The notes under the pieces: model-generated
What the model was told of the DNA's origin: nothing
Seen by the model: only the letters and a program-made list of their open reading frames with translations
Database searches by the model: none
Shown here: one piece after another, positions 13,401-25,900 of the stretch
How positions within the stretch are numbered: the first letter of the stretch is position 1
Layout of the letters: each line of letters starts with the position of its first letter
Program-made: the position numbers and the translations under genes
Assembly: GCF_001039355.2 (NCBI RefSeq)
Contig: NW_019775931.1
Location: 41,787-102,988, forward strand
Reading direction: 5' to 3'
Source: Lingula anatina
Lineage: Eukaryota > Brachiopoda > Lingulata > Lingulida > Lingulidae
Length of the DNA: 61,202 nt

Positions 13401-15286
13401 CTGATATTGTTAAGCACGTATTCCTCTCTTAGTTTCTGAGGAACCCCGTTTCCCTCCAGAATAAAAAAGGTAAAACAGGACAACGAGCGAAACAGGGAAA
13501 AATAAGCAAAATTCCCATGATTGTGCCTTTTATATCATACATAACATTGTCTTCATCTTTAGGAGCATAGTTTTATCCCTACACCCCCACTCCCCTTGCC
13601 AATTCCTGAAACCGCCATTAGGCCAACAATAATACTTTTTTTTAGTTTTATCAACAATCATTGAAATGTGTCAATAATGGATTTGATTAACATATATTTG
13701 AGAGTCACGGAGCTTTGTGCAATTTGCGTTTGGTTTTTTTTATCTACTCTATTTTCAATTACTTCTACGACATCTTTCGAAAAACCGTTATGTACATCTA
13801 TTAACCTCCAGACAAAGATACCTATTGTACTGCAAATATCGATTGAAAGTAAGCGCACCCTATTTGTTTCGAAAACCATCGACTATGCATACATGAATCA
13901 ATAAACTTTTTGTAGTGCCAACAACACAAAATTTTGGCCGAGCTGCTTTCTTATATTCCATAGTCATTTCATAAAAAAATTAAAATAATGATAATAGCAA
14001 TGGACTATCGGGTGATAGAATCAGGGTATACCGAAGGTAGAAAAAATGAACAGGAACAGTAACATGTAAACACATGCTGCAATGTTTTTTTTTCCCTTTT
14101 TTATAACATTTTTTAATCATTAAACATATATATTAACAACATGTGATCTTGTACCCCTTCCCCCTATTACAAGAGAAGGCGTGTGAGACCGATAGTTTAA
14201 AATGTAAATGAATCTTTAGTCATTAACAGAGGAACTGCTTGTGGGTGAAGACGTGCGAACGAAAAAAAAAAAAGATTTTATCATGCTCTGTGAAATAAGT
14301 TACTGTGTATGATGAATAGATTACAAGTGAGGAAATGTCATTTCTACCGTTTCACAGTTATAACAATTGACAGTCTAGTCCGACGACCATTCAGTCAAAA
14401 TGATTTTAATGGCGCATGCCCGTTTGTTATGTGTGTGAAAAATATACTTTTTTTTTTTATTCCGTGCACATTTAAGAGCATAAACAATTTCGCTCACACT
14501 TTATTCATTCCGGGATGTTACTTAAATTAGTGTACACTGACAATATTAGCGATTTTAACGACTTTTAACGACATTCGATAGGGGACCATTCCAGCCCGAT
14601 GGCATTGTACAGTACTTATACGCATGTATGTTGTCCCTTGTCTTATTTACGGGTAGAATCTCAAACAATTAAGATGAACAATTAATAATGTTCATCTTGC
14701 AGTTCTTATCCACATACCAGTCCCTGGCAGATGTGCGTTCATCTGACTTAAAATTGGCTTACATTGTCAATCTATGGTCGTGAAACATAAATCAACTTGA
14801 ATCTTATCTTCCTGTTAGATGAGTTCACCTGACCTAAATTTTTTTAGGTCTTGCCTTTGACAAAAACTGAAACATTTAATTATACAATTGAATGCTTCAT
14901 AAAGACATATATTATATTATATTATGAGATAATTGCAGTACGCGGTAGACGCACACGCTATTAGGCACGTGACCTTTAACGAGCACATCCTAATGCTAAT
15001 TGTGTGTAAATTTGGTGACATTTGATGGCGTCTTTTCGATTTAATAGACATTTGTTAACATCTGTAGAAATCGCAATGAAACATTGGATTTGAGGGGGTA
15101 CCTGTTATAAATTTGACTAAATGGTATAAAATGTGTATATTTTCACCACTATTTTGTATTTTTTGAACCATTAATCATGTTAGACATGGTATCTGGAATA
15201 AAAAGCACTAGTTATAACAATTTACACCTGTGAGCTGATCATTTGTAATTAAAAGTACATGGAAATGACGACCTTTTTGACCAATG

Positions 15287-15364
<78 letters not shown>

Positions 15365-16493
15365 CTTTCTGTGCTTACAGTACTTAGAAAAAATAAAATA
15401 TGAGCATGTTATGCTGTTTACTTTCGAAAAATGCAAATGACAACAATTCCTAGCCTCGCAAAGAACATAATCCGTAAAGTTATTTTAATTTTTTACTATG
15501 TCGGTGGGTGGAAGCAACCCAATCGTTTGAAAATCAAGTTGATAAAAAAAGCGACTTTAGTCTTATTTACTGTTTTACATACGTTCTTTTGGGTAATACC
15601 TGTAAATCTTCAGTGCTCAGTGACTAAATTAATGAACATTTCCACACGTTATCTTACGGGTGCATCATAATTGCGAATTTGGGGTAAAAACTGAAAAATC
15701 ATGTTTCTCATATTTCTCTTATACCTGAGCACCCACGCTCACTGTTTCATCGCCGATTTAATGACACCATGCATTTAGTACTCCAATACCCTGCCTTTCT
15801 TAAAGGTCTTAGTTCAGATTAAATATCGTTGATAACGCAAGACAATGCCTTTGTTTAATGAAAATATGTAATTTAGGGGCTCATAACTCATATCAATAAC
15901 AAAAACATTTAAACTAGACTGACGGCAAGGAATTGTGGTCTATACATGTGCAATCGTGGTCAACTCAGCCAATTTTCGTGATAAAATCTTGTTCAGGGAT
16001 GAACTTACGCCCCATACCGATGTTATCTCACCTCAAAGTAGAAAGGTGTTAAACTGACGACTAAAGCTTTGACGACGAGAAATATAAAAGCCGATATTTT
16101 TATTTTCGAGCTTTTTTATTGTTTTAAATCAGCACAAAGACAGATGCATTACTGAATAATTAGATGCAGGAAAAAACATCATTTTCTGATGATAATAAAG
16201 AGTTACAATACCCTTAAAATGACCGGTCAGCCTAACTCCTTTCGAGCAACATTTGACGTCATAACTTCCGGCATTAAACACAAGCGGCATATCCGGAAAC
16301 GCTTTCCGTAAAGAAGAATTCACGTCTTCTTTTTCTGTTTTCACTGTGTTTTATCTCCCAGGATGAGTCCCCAAAGCAACCTGTGGATTCCGAACCCTGT
16401 GACAGTGGCAGGTGCTCCACCGGGAAGTGCCGGGCGACGTGTGATGGGCAGGAGGCACACTGCGTTGGTAATTGGCACAACACGTGGTTTTAA
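10464..16493 (+). CDS. Small secreted or membrane-anchored PAN/apple-like cysteine-rich protein (4 predicted exons)
   Basis: Predicted exons 10464-10608, 10954-10998, 11149-11375 and 16362-16493 join in frame to give about 182 residues. The start MARRWNSRLFLLTVFLAVLV is a signal peptide or signal anchor. Exon 3 carries a PAN/apple-like pattern: NPGHCGLFCLQNRACVTALF, then SGDCNLM. The last exon encodes a compact cysteine cluster (EPCDSGRCSTGKCRATCDGQ) and stops at TAA 16491-16493. Apple-like domains usually bind proteins or glycans outside the cell. The 45-nt second exon is the weakest call. The last exon may instead use a donor near 16468 and continue, since no AATAAA lies just downstream. 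I do not recognise an orthologue. Confidence 0.55.
12600..12775 (-). mobile_element. Relic of a non-LTR retrotransposon reverse transcriptase
   Basis: On the minus strand this reads KRDGISIDGELLEEVEEYKY followed by LGRLLAPGNEM. This is the LINE pattern I-x-x-x-G-x-x-L-E-x-V-x-x-x-K-Y-L-G near the C-terminal end of the reverse transcriptase domain. It stops after TTRQ and no flanking polymerase motifs are seen, so it is a short dead fragment. It lies in the long last intron of the PAN-like gene. Confidence 0.65.
15288..15361. repeat. (AT)n microsatellite
   Basis: Uninterrupted AT dinucleotide run of about 74 bp in the long intron of the PAN-like gene. Apart from this and the LINE relic, 11376-16361 shows only A/T-rich non-coding sequence. 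Confidence 0.97.
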
Positions 16494-16818
16494 ACATGCA
16501 TTGTATAGATCGGTCAAATATAATGGTTTCACTTGGTCGTTATATATGAAATATACATTTTTCATTATTTAAGTCGGGTACATGATGTGAAAGTCAACCG
16601 GTAGGGGGAATTAGAAAAGAAAAGAAAGAAATCGATATACTGGTAATCTGCATGGTGTATTCATTACATGTAATTGCAAGTAATAAGAGATACCACATCG
16701 ATCATGTTTTTCTCGTTCATTTTTAAAATACAGTTGACAAAACTGGGGTGAAATTGTGTACATGGATAATTGTATTTCGTCTGACCGGCGGGAGTTGAAG
16801 AGAGACCTCATAGAAGTT

Positions 16819-16819
16819 N
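16819..16819. other. Assembly ambiguity (N) at the broken end of importin-5
   Basis: A single N lies inside a short tandem repeat. To its right is importin-5 exon 22; to its left is unrelated sequence next to the last exon of the PAN-like gene. The importin-5 C-terminus expected to follow on the minus strand is absent from 16818 down to 1. The simplest reading is a contig join or collapse here. Confidence 0.7.
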
Positions 16820-16915
16820 ACTTGCCTCACATACATGACATACCTCATACACACAACTTGCCTCACTTTCATGACATACCTCATACACACCAGTTGCCTC
16901 ACATACCAGACATAC
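16820..16915 (-). repeat. Minisatellite starting at the donor of importin-5 exon 22
   Basis: On the importin-5 sense strand the donor GAG|GTATGTCTGG runs into units of about 37 bp with the core TATGAGGTATGTCATG...GTGAGGCAA. Each unit therefore carries a donor-like GAG|GTATGT copy. The array runs into the N at 16819. Confidence 0.75.
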
Positions 16916-19900
16916 CTCGTCTAATAATGATTCCTCCACTACATCATCATAATCTTCATCTTTTCTTTGCTCTGGAAAAAAAAAAGAAAATTAAGAGATA
17001 TGACCGTTCCTGCTTTTCTGGATTTAAGATTCTGCTACAAAATGGAATAAAATCTTTTAACTATCTCACACAGTTATGTAACATTAATTTCATTGAATAT
17101 TCTGTCTATCATACAAAGACAAGTTGCATACCTGGTCTCTCTGCCTGCCTAACAACATGATCATCTATCTCTGTACATTACTTAACTCATAGTTATGTAA
17201 CATTTATTTAATAAACCATCCTCAGACCTGTCTGGCATACTAAGACAAGCTGCCTACCTTGCCTCTCTGCCTGCCTTTCAAAGTGGTCCTTCATGGTTTT
17301 GTCCAGGATCCTGACTAGTTCTGACATCTGGTGGTCATTGAGGCAACCATTTCCAAGCTTTTCTATACACTAAATATTACAGCTAGGCGATTATTATAAA
17401 GAAACAACAATATACAGACAGTGAAACATTAGGAAGACATTACGTTATTCAACTTATTTAACTGCCAAGGTTATTCAATTGAAGCAACTAAATATAACAT
17501 CTTTGCTCTTATAGCAGTTTATTATTGAAGTATGTTTTAAAAAAGTATCCAAATATATTCTTTACCAATCATTATCTAACACCTCAGAAGTTCAGGAGAG
17601 CTAAAAAGCCATGAATGGAAACTTCCACTAACTTCAACCTCAGCAGCATTCCATACCTGAGCTAGAGAATGCATCACCTCTGCCAGAATATCTTTCTCTG
17701 GTTCCATCTCCACTGCTTTCAGCAGCTCCGGGCAGATATACTGCCACATCTCCGCCAAGTACTGGTCTCCTCGGATCCTGGCGCAGTCTAACAGGAACGG
17801 CAAACTCTCCGCTGCAGCTATCCGACAATGTACTGTACAGTCAAGGATAATACACATACATGAGCTATTTGGAATTGTTTGTACCAAATGTCAAAGTGTA
17901 AGTACTTGGAATTGTTTGTACCCAGTGACAGTGCATGAACTTTTTCATTCATCCAATTGTATTAAACTAAGAAAGAGATGGAATTTTAATTACACCACAT
18001 ACCACCAATAATAACTGAAACAGACGTTACTTAATCTCAAAAATATTATTGGATCATTAAGAATGCAGTGGCAGAAGAAGGAAGCACATGAGATAAGAGA
18101 CGGTTTGAGTTACTGAGGAAACTGGTGTAAAAGGATATCATCATGGAAATAAAATTTGAGCAGGGGCACCATAATTTTCACCACTTGTTCTGTGTATTCA
18201 GAGAATCCTTCTTTCAACTCTCTGGCGTAGCACACCAACATCTGGCATGCCGTTGCCTTCTCCTCCAGACCTGCTGTCTTGATACCAAAACTTTGCTGAA
18301 ATCATATAAAGGATGCTGTCAGTCGTATTGTGTTGTGTACTGAAGGCTGGGCCTGTGTTGTGTTATGAAGCTCCGTGTTGTGTACTAAAAGCCGGGCCTG
18401 TGTTGTGTACTGAATGCTGGGCCTGTGATGTGTACTGAAGGCTGGGCCTGTGTTGTGTACTGAGGGCCTTTATTGTGTTCTGAATGCTGGGCATGTGTTG
18501 TGTACTGAGGGCCTTTATTGTGTTCTGAAGGCCTGTGTTGTGTACTGAAGACCTGTGATATGTACTTAAAGAAGGACGGAAGTACATACGTTTTTTTATG
18601 TAGTCCGACTGAGTAATTTTTTAATATTCGAGTCCCGGGACTCCCGTTTCCGAGCGATACCCTGATGCGATGTAATTGACGATAATGCAAAACAACTCAC
18701 CTGAACGCGACTGCCTAACACTCGCTAAAACGGAAATGACGTAACATGTTTGGTACACTCGCTTCACCGTCATACTGCTAAATAGTTTGGAAGTTTGAAG
18801 CGGGTTGTGTTTCTCATCATTCTAACTGAAACAAGTTGAAGAGAGGCAAAGGACGCTATTGTGTGGTGCATGGAAGCAACAGTACTAGTTTCTCTATTGA
18901 CGAAGTTTTGTTTCATTTCTTTCGGGTAAAAAATAGAAATTGAGAAGACAGTGGATCAATTTTGTTTGCGTGCCGTAAAGATTTTGATCTGCCGTCGAAG
19001 ACGATGCGGATATGTGAGAAACAATTTGAGATTCGCGCTACCTGATATAGTAACGACAATTGAAAACATTGAAAAAGAAGAAGAAATGTAAAATTTTGCT
19101 GACAGAGATAGTTACGACCACTCGCCTGCATACCAAGATATTCATCATACAGAGGCACAAGGTATCATAGATTGTAATTAGAATGCAGTCTTCCATAAGT
19201 AGGCCTACTTCCATTACTTTTTTTATTTATGATAAGTTTATATGATTTGAAACTAACTGATGACACTCAGTATACCAGTAAAGGGCAGAAGCTGTGGAGA
19301 TTTTTTTAATCACTTGTTCAGATTATCTTTTTACCCTACCTATAGTTTACTTCTGTGTGTGTGAGTGTATTTTAATAGGAAAGATTTGAATTGTGTTATT
19401 AAGTCTGTCCACATATACGTAGAATGTTTTCTTATATTTTCAGATACTAGTAACAAGAGGGTCCCAGCTGAAGGGAATGAAGGTCCAATATCATTTGCTG
19501 TTCAGTCTAAGCCTAAACTTCAATGTAAAGGTGGGAAAGCTTCATTATATATTAGTTCATTTTGTGTACTTTAATTTATGACAATTGCATTGATTATTAT
19601 TATTATTATTTTATTGCCACAGATGTCCAGACAAACAGAAATGAAATATGTCACATGCAGAATATTCTGGTCACATCATGTATGCCTCTGACAAATCTCT
19701 TCAGCAGCACTTGGTCAGGATTTACATTGAATTGAGTTCATAATGGATTTGAATTACTTTAAATCATTTTAATTACTTAAAAAGTACATCGTTTTAGGTT
19801 TTGTCCACTGACTGCTGACCGTTGAAGAAAATTAAGTGATATACCTCTGGTGGGAATAGCCCCACCCCCTTTGACAGCACAGTACAGGAGATCACAATTT

Positions 19901-22900
19901 TGTGAGACTGTCTCGATTTAACAAGAGAAGGGCAGCTCTTTTGCAAGCCATGAAAATTTCTATGTATATTTGACTTAGAACCAAAATGTTATAGGGTCCA
20001 CAGAGGCACCAAATGGAGAGATTATATTCATAATTAATTTTGACACCCTTCAATATATGAAAGCAAAACATGAAAACATTTCACATGAGATGAATATTTA
20101 ATATGCATTTGTACCATGTGAAACTTCAAGCCTTAATTCACATGTCATGAAGTCTTAAATATTGTGCAATAAACTTGCAAATGAAATGTGTATAATAAAG
20201 TGAACTGTGAGATAATCATATAAATTCAATTTGAACTTCTTTTATCTTAAGCTTATCCCATAATAGTAGTGTGGAAAAATAAAACTGACTTAATATAATG
20301 GAAAAGCTGGACAAGATTTTACTATGAAGATTTCTATCTGACACTTGTGATAAATGTGCATATACAGTATATATTTTTATTCTTTGATGATTAACCATTT
20401 CTTTATACAAGATCAACTCTACGTCACTTCAGTCCTCGTGCACGTTAATGGAATAGAAGTAAATCCAAGTTGGGCAATTTTAACTCTGTGTGATGTCCAC
20501 TTGATGTAAGCATGTTTCTAATCTTAATCAATGCACAAGCAGGTAGGGGGACCCTGCATTCTTTTCCCCCAAGGAAATCTGCACCGCCACACCACTTGGC
20601 AATAATATATTTGAAGATATTTCCTGTAAGAATATAATACAATTGCCCAGTAAGTTTCATGACAATAAATTAAAAAATATTATATATTCCATCCGGGTGA
20701 ATTAAAAGCAATGTATACATTTCAATAAAATATAGACGAAGATTAAGAGAATTTCAGAATTGTGCTGATGGTAGTATTGCTTGAGTAACTGATTGAATAT
20801 GTTTACATGTACCATATGTCTGATTTACTGTATGATTTACCTGAATTACTATTTCCTGTGCTGAAAGTATGCGATTTCCAATGTATAGGGATTTAGACAG
20901 CCCTGATCAAATTCTGAGTGCATGGTGATATAACAAACACCACCTTTCTACAAAAAATAAATAAATAAAAAACGCTGGTAAATTAGGTTACACATGGCAT
21001 ATATGTATGTTAGACATGAAGACATAATTTACATAACTTATTTAATTCAAAATGTTACGTTTTGCTCCTATTCCTGAAGTATTTTGCACTTCTAATGTTA
21101 TATTACTTACCACTAAGGAAGTAAATATAGAACTTGTAAATTGGAAGTGACACCAGTGCCACCGCCGTCTCCCTCGTCTTCAGAGTCTGACTGAAAGGGT
21201 TCAAATTTGTAAGGGAGAACCGACTGTGTCAAGCTTCGGACGCTTGCCGTGCTCGCCTCATTTCTTTCATCATTTACGTCGTCCAGACCATAGTCCGACG
21301 CGTGAATCTCCCTACCAACTCAGTCGCAGACAGTGTAGGCCATACCCCTGACGTCACCTCGCAGTGGCCTCGATTTCGGCTATTTCCAGCCTTCCTCCAA
21401 ACGAGCGGTTTTCACAGGTGAGAACCCGTGCATTCAATGCGCTGTAAATAGGTCACTAGTGTACGTATTGAAGTCGCGCTTTCGGCGAGTCGTATTTAAG
21501 AAAATACACTATCGGACTACATAAAAAAACGTATGTACTTCCGTCCTTCTTTAAGGCCTGTGATGCATACTGAAGGCTGGGCCTGTGTTGTGTACTCAAG
21601 GCTGGGCCTGTGTTGTGTACTCAAGGCCTGTGCTGTGTACTGAAGGCCTGTGATGCATACTGAAGGCTGGGCCTGTGATGTGTACTGAAGGCTGGGCCTG
21701 TGTTGTGTACTGAGGGCCTTTATTGTGTTCTGAAGGCCTGTGTTGTGTACTGAGGGCCTTTATTGTGTTCTGAAGGCCTGTGTTGTGTACTGAGGGCTTT
21801 TATTGTGTTCTGAAGGCCTGTGTTGTGTACTGAGGGCCTTTATTGTGTTCTGAAGGCCTGTGTTGTGTACTGAAGACCTGTGATGCGTACTTAAGGCCTG
21901 TGATGCATACTGCAGGCTGGGCCTGTGATGCGTACTGAAGGCTGGGCCTGTGTTGTGTACTCAAGGTTGGGCCTGTGTTGTGTACTCAAGGTTGGGCCTG
22001 TGTTGTGTACTCAAGGTTGGGCCTGTGTTGTGTACTGAAGGCCTGTGTTGTGTACTGACCTGATCTCCTAGAGTCACAAACTGCCAGTCATTGTCCCCCT
22101 CCATTGACTGCATGTCTTGACCTGAAGTTATGGAGTGGAGCATAAGTTATCTCCTCTACAGACACTGTGTACAACTTATAGCCACATTCATTAGACAAAA
22201 CTTTCATTATTTTGACTAAATTCCAGCATTGCACCCTGGGTTACATAGGGTGACATGGGGTTACTTACTATCTACTAGAGCCACTTCAGGCTTGATGCTG
22301 GCTGCTTTCAGCACTGGCCCCATCACCATAGGCAAGTACTGTTCAAACTCCTTCCCTAGGATCTTACACATCCTGGCCCAAGCTGAGATCATGTAGGAGA
22401 TCTGGAGGACAACACAGATGTGTTAGGTGAGATTGTACTGATAAATGTGTCAGTTGTGATTGTGTTGGAGAAAATGTGTCAGTTGACATTGTGATGAATG
22501 TCTGAGATGTGATCATTAATGTGATCTGAAGTCTCTGCAGGAGTCAAGCAAGAAGGGACAAACATTGCTATAGAACTGTGTTATAGAATTTACAATGCAT
22601 TATACATTATCATTTTTAAAAACATCCTGGTTTTCCAACAATCTTTCACTCATTAAATACATAAACCAGAACAGATGCTTTAACCTTGACCTTTCACCTC
22701 ACTGACCTGAGGGTCATCATCTGCTAGGTCTCCTGAGTCTGTCTGTGTCTTCAATAACAGCTGCATCACATCTCCACAGTCTGGGTAGAACTACAACATA
22801 CAGAAAATGTAAGCTGATCTAGTGCTCAATTTTATCAACATGTAAGCCAAGGACTGTTTCTTAGAGAAAATATTCTCTCTTTTGGCAGTAATAGAACATA

Positions 22901-25900
22901 AACACATCAGATACGAAGTGTATATACAGTGTAAGATTGTAACTGCCTTACTTCAACCCAATGTGACTAAAACTGAAAATGGAACTATTGATGAAGTAAT
23001 ACTTATTAGACAATCACTATCAACACATGTCACAATTATGAAAACGCATAAACACTTTTCCAAAAAAAATTGTGTAGTTAAAAAACTGATAATTTATTCA
23101 GCCAAAGTAATCAATCTTTAAATAGTTTGCACTGATAAAACATGAAAACAGGTGACCACTTCATTTATGCCATCAAGATGGTGATTTGATTTTGCTATAT
23201 ATTTTTCTTACAAAGACTCCCCCATGCACACACCTTCTTAATAGTAATACAATGTAAATCATACCTTTTCCTTCCCCACAGCTAAACCAATGAGGCTGAT
23301 ACATTCTATGGTCTTTCCTCTCAGCATCCTCAGTTCCTCACTGGTGGCATTCTGTACTATATACTTCAAACATGGCATAAACCTGCAGGCACAAACATCA
23401 ATTTAGTCTACTTGTTCTCTTGTAATAACATCTGCTACTTAGAAAACTGTCACAGCTATAATCAGTGAGCAATACCATTTTGCCAATAAGTGACAAGGCT
23501 GATTACCATTACCCCTTTAAAAAATCTATAAAATTAAGATACAAAAATGTCCTTAATACCTAATTTAAGGATATATTCTATTTTGCTGAGGATTTTATTG
23601 TTTTGCATAAAAAAGTTACATTCATGTAGGCTTCAGTTAACTGTCCAAGCATTCTCCCTGACCCAACAGACTCTCACCTGTCATAGTAGTTGATGAACTT
23701 TTCCTCCGCTGTGTCAGCCACTGAGGCCAGTGTTGTGACAACCTGTTCCAGCACCAGCTTCTGACCCTTCTCTACCAGCTGAAAATTGAAATCAACCCAT
23801 CTTAACACAGGTAAATTAGCTATAATACCAACATATACCAACTTCTGACCCTTCTCCACCAGCTGAAAATAGCAACCAATATGTCATAACACAGCTCACT
23901 GGTCTCAGTCAACCAGCTTTACAATGATGATTTTTATGGCATTTAAGAGGTCACATTACTGACTGCTGGCCAATCAGTATGACCAAATGTAAAAACTATA
24001 CTAATGTGTCATAGCTAATGCTTAATTAAAATCTTCACACCAATCTCTGCTTTGTAATATTTTCCATGCTAAATCTAGACATGACAAATATCTTAATCTA
24101 GTTGACTTACTTTGAAGTAAGCAAATATTAGCATTAATTCACAAAATGTCTAGGTTTAAAACACATACACAACATATACCTAGCTGCTCTCAGATATATG
24201 TGGACTTACTTCCTTAAACTTGGCATTCAGAACCTGCTCTAACTTTCCCATAATGGTGTCTAGGTATGGCACTAAAATACCCTTGGGGCAGTCTTCACTA
24301 AAATTCACCAGGGCGGCGCCAGCGTGTGCCTGTACACGGGGGTGTGCTGTGTCGTCCAACACCATCAATATACCAGGTATCACCTGAAGTAAGATGTGGA
24401 CCACATATTTCAGAAATGCAAGACACTTTAAAGCAGCATGTTGCAGGCTTTTCACCAACTTTTTTTGTTTATTCATTTATCTATTAGCGTCTTTCCCATA
24501 CAGTCCTCTTACTAACATGGTGAAGGTCTCACTACAGCTTTTCTTGAATGCTGCCACCTGGTGGTGAAAATCTGACACTCACCTTAGCGTGGAATTTCTT
24601 CTGGAACATGGGGCCAAAATCAGTGGACAGCTGACCCAGGGCATTGCAGGCCGCGTACCTGACCCGGGGGTGCTGGAACAGAATACCAACATGATATTAA
24701 CTCTACAAATCAGGTAAAAAGTGCTTGCTTATAATTTGCAGCAAGCGCTATCACACAGACTGTTATTACACAAGAACTGATGAAAACTGTAAAGAATAAA
24801 AGAAATCACTATAGTGGAATATTGTAAATATGGAGAAATTGAGCTGTTTTGCAGAGCTTTGTGCTCTCAAAGTTCTTTTTTTTTTTCATTTGTAAAATGG
24901 AGCCATGGCTGAGCCATTGCAATAAATCACAGTGACGTAACAGAAGAGTCCTATTAACACATCTATGTCATCAAGGTGTAAAATATCTTAATGTTTCCAA
25001 TCATGCCAGTATTGCCTAGTTAGAATGTTGGCACCCAATCTCGTACCTGATCATAAAATCAGGGTGATTTAAGGGAAGAGACCTATAAACAAATCTACGT
25101 TATTAAGTTGCAAAATATCTTAATGTTTCCAGTCATACTGGCATTTCCCAAGTAAAGCATTAACATTTTCTTGTACCTGGTCATGTGTGTATGGCAGAAC
25201 AGCCTCTAGGATATTCGACAGCATCTGTTCCATCTGTTTATGACAACCTTCCCCACAGGCCGAAATAGCCATCAGTGCTGCGTGACGGTAACGCCAGTCA
25301 GCTGGAAGATATAGAACACAGTGTTATACTAAAATATCACGGTACTCAGGTAGTGAAACCTCAGGACTCTTTCTTAATGAAACTAACAGTTACATATATT
25401 GATCCAACTCTGCGGGGACTCATGCTGTATGCAATCAGATAAACATATTAACATGCCTCCTCCTGGCGTCGAGTAGAATTCCCTGGTGATTATAAACAAG
25501 AGAAGGCATGTTAATCTGTTAACATGATTGCACATAGTGAGTCCTCTGGAGTTGGACCAATCAAGATGTTTCGATGGGAATGCACACTTTCACAAAATAC
25601 GGCAGCTGACTAATTTGAAAAAAAAAACATTTCATCAACCTCTACAATGTTAATATTAACAACAGAATGTGTGTGTTAATGCTGTAACTTACGACTGCTC
25701 AACATCTGTGGTACATTGGCTATGATGTGTGGCAGCATGGTCTTTCCTCCCAGGCCACATGCCAGCCTGTCCAGGGCACTCTCCCCAGCTATGGCATTAC
25801 TGGAGTAGAACAAGTCATTATTACTTCATGAGCTACATTATAAGATTACAATAATCAAAGGTATGAGAAATTTATATTTGGTGTGGCTGTGAGTCATATT

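Larger units (their letters stand above)
18566..21554. mobile_element. Kolobok-like DNA transposon relic with TTAA duplication
   Basis: Perfect 39-bp terminal inverted repeats begin AGAAGGACGGAAGTACATAC at 18570 and end at 21550, directly flanked by TTAA (18566-18569 and 21551-21554). Removing the element and one TTAA rebuilds a normal unit of the host minisatellite (compare about 21870-21910). Plus-strand 18830-19040 reads as a decayed THAP-like zinc finger. Minus-strand 21130-21310 reads as an exon-like fragment with [20 protein letters not shown] duplication plus a THAP domain is the combination I know from Kolobok transposases. No intact transposase is visible, and the host is an importin-5 intron. 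Confidence 0.8.
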
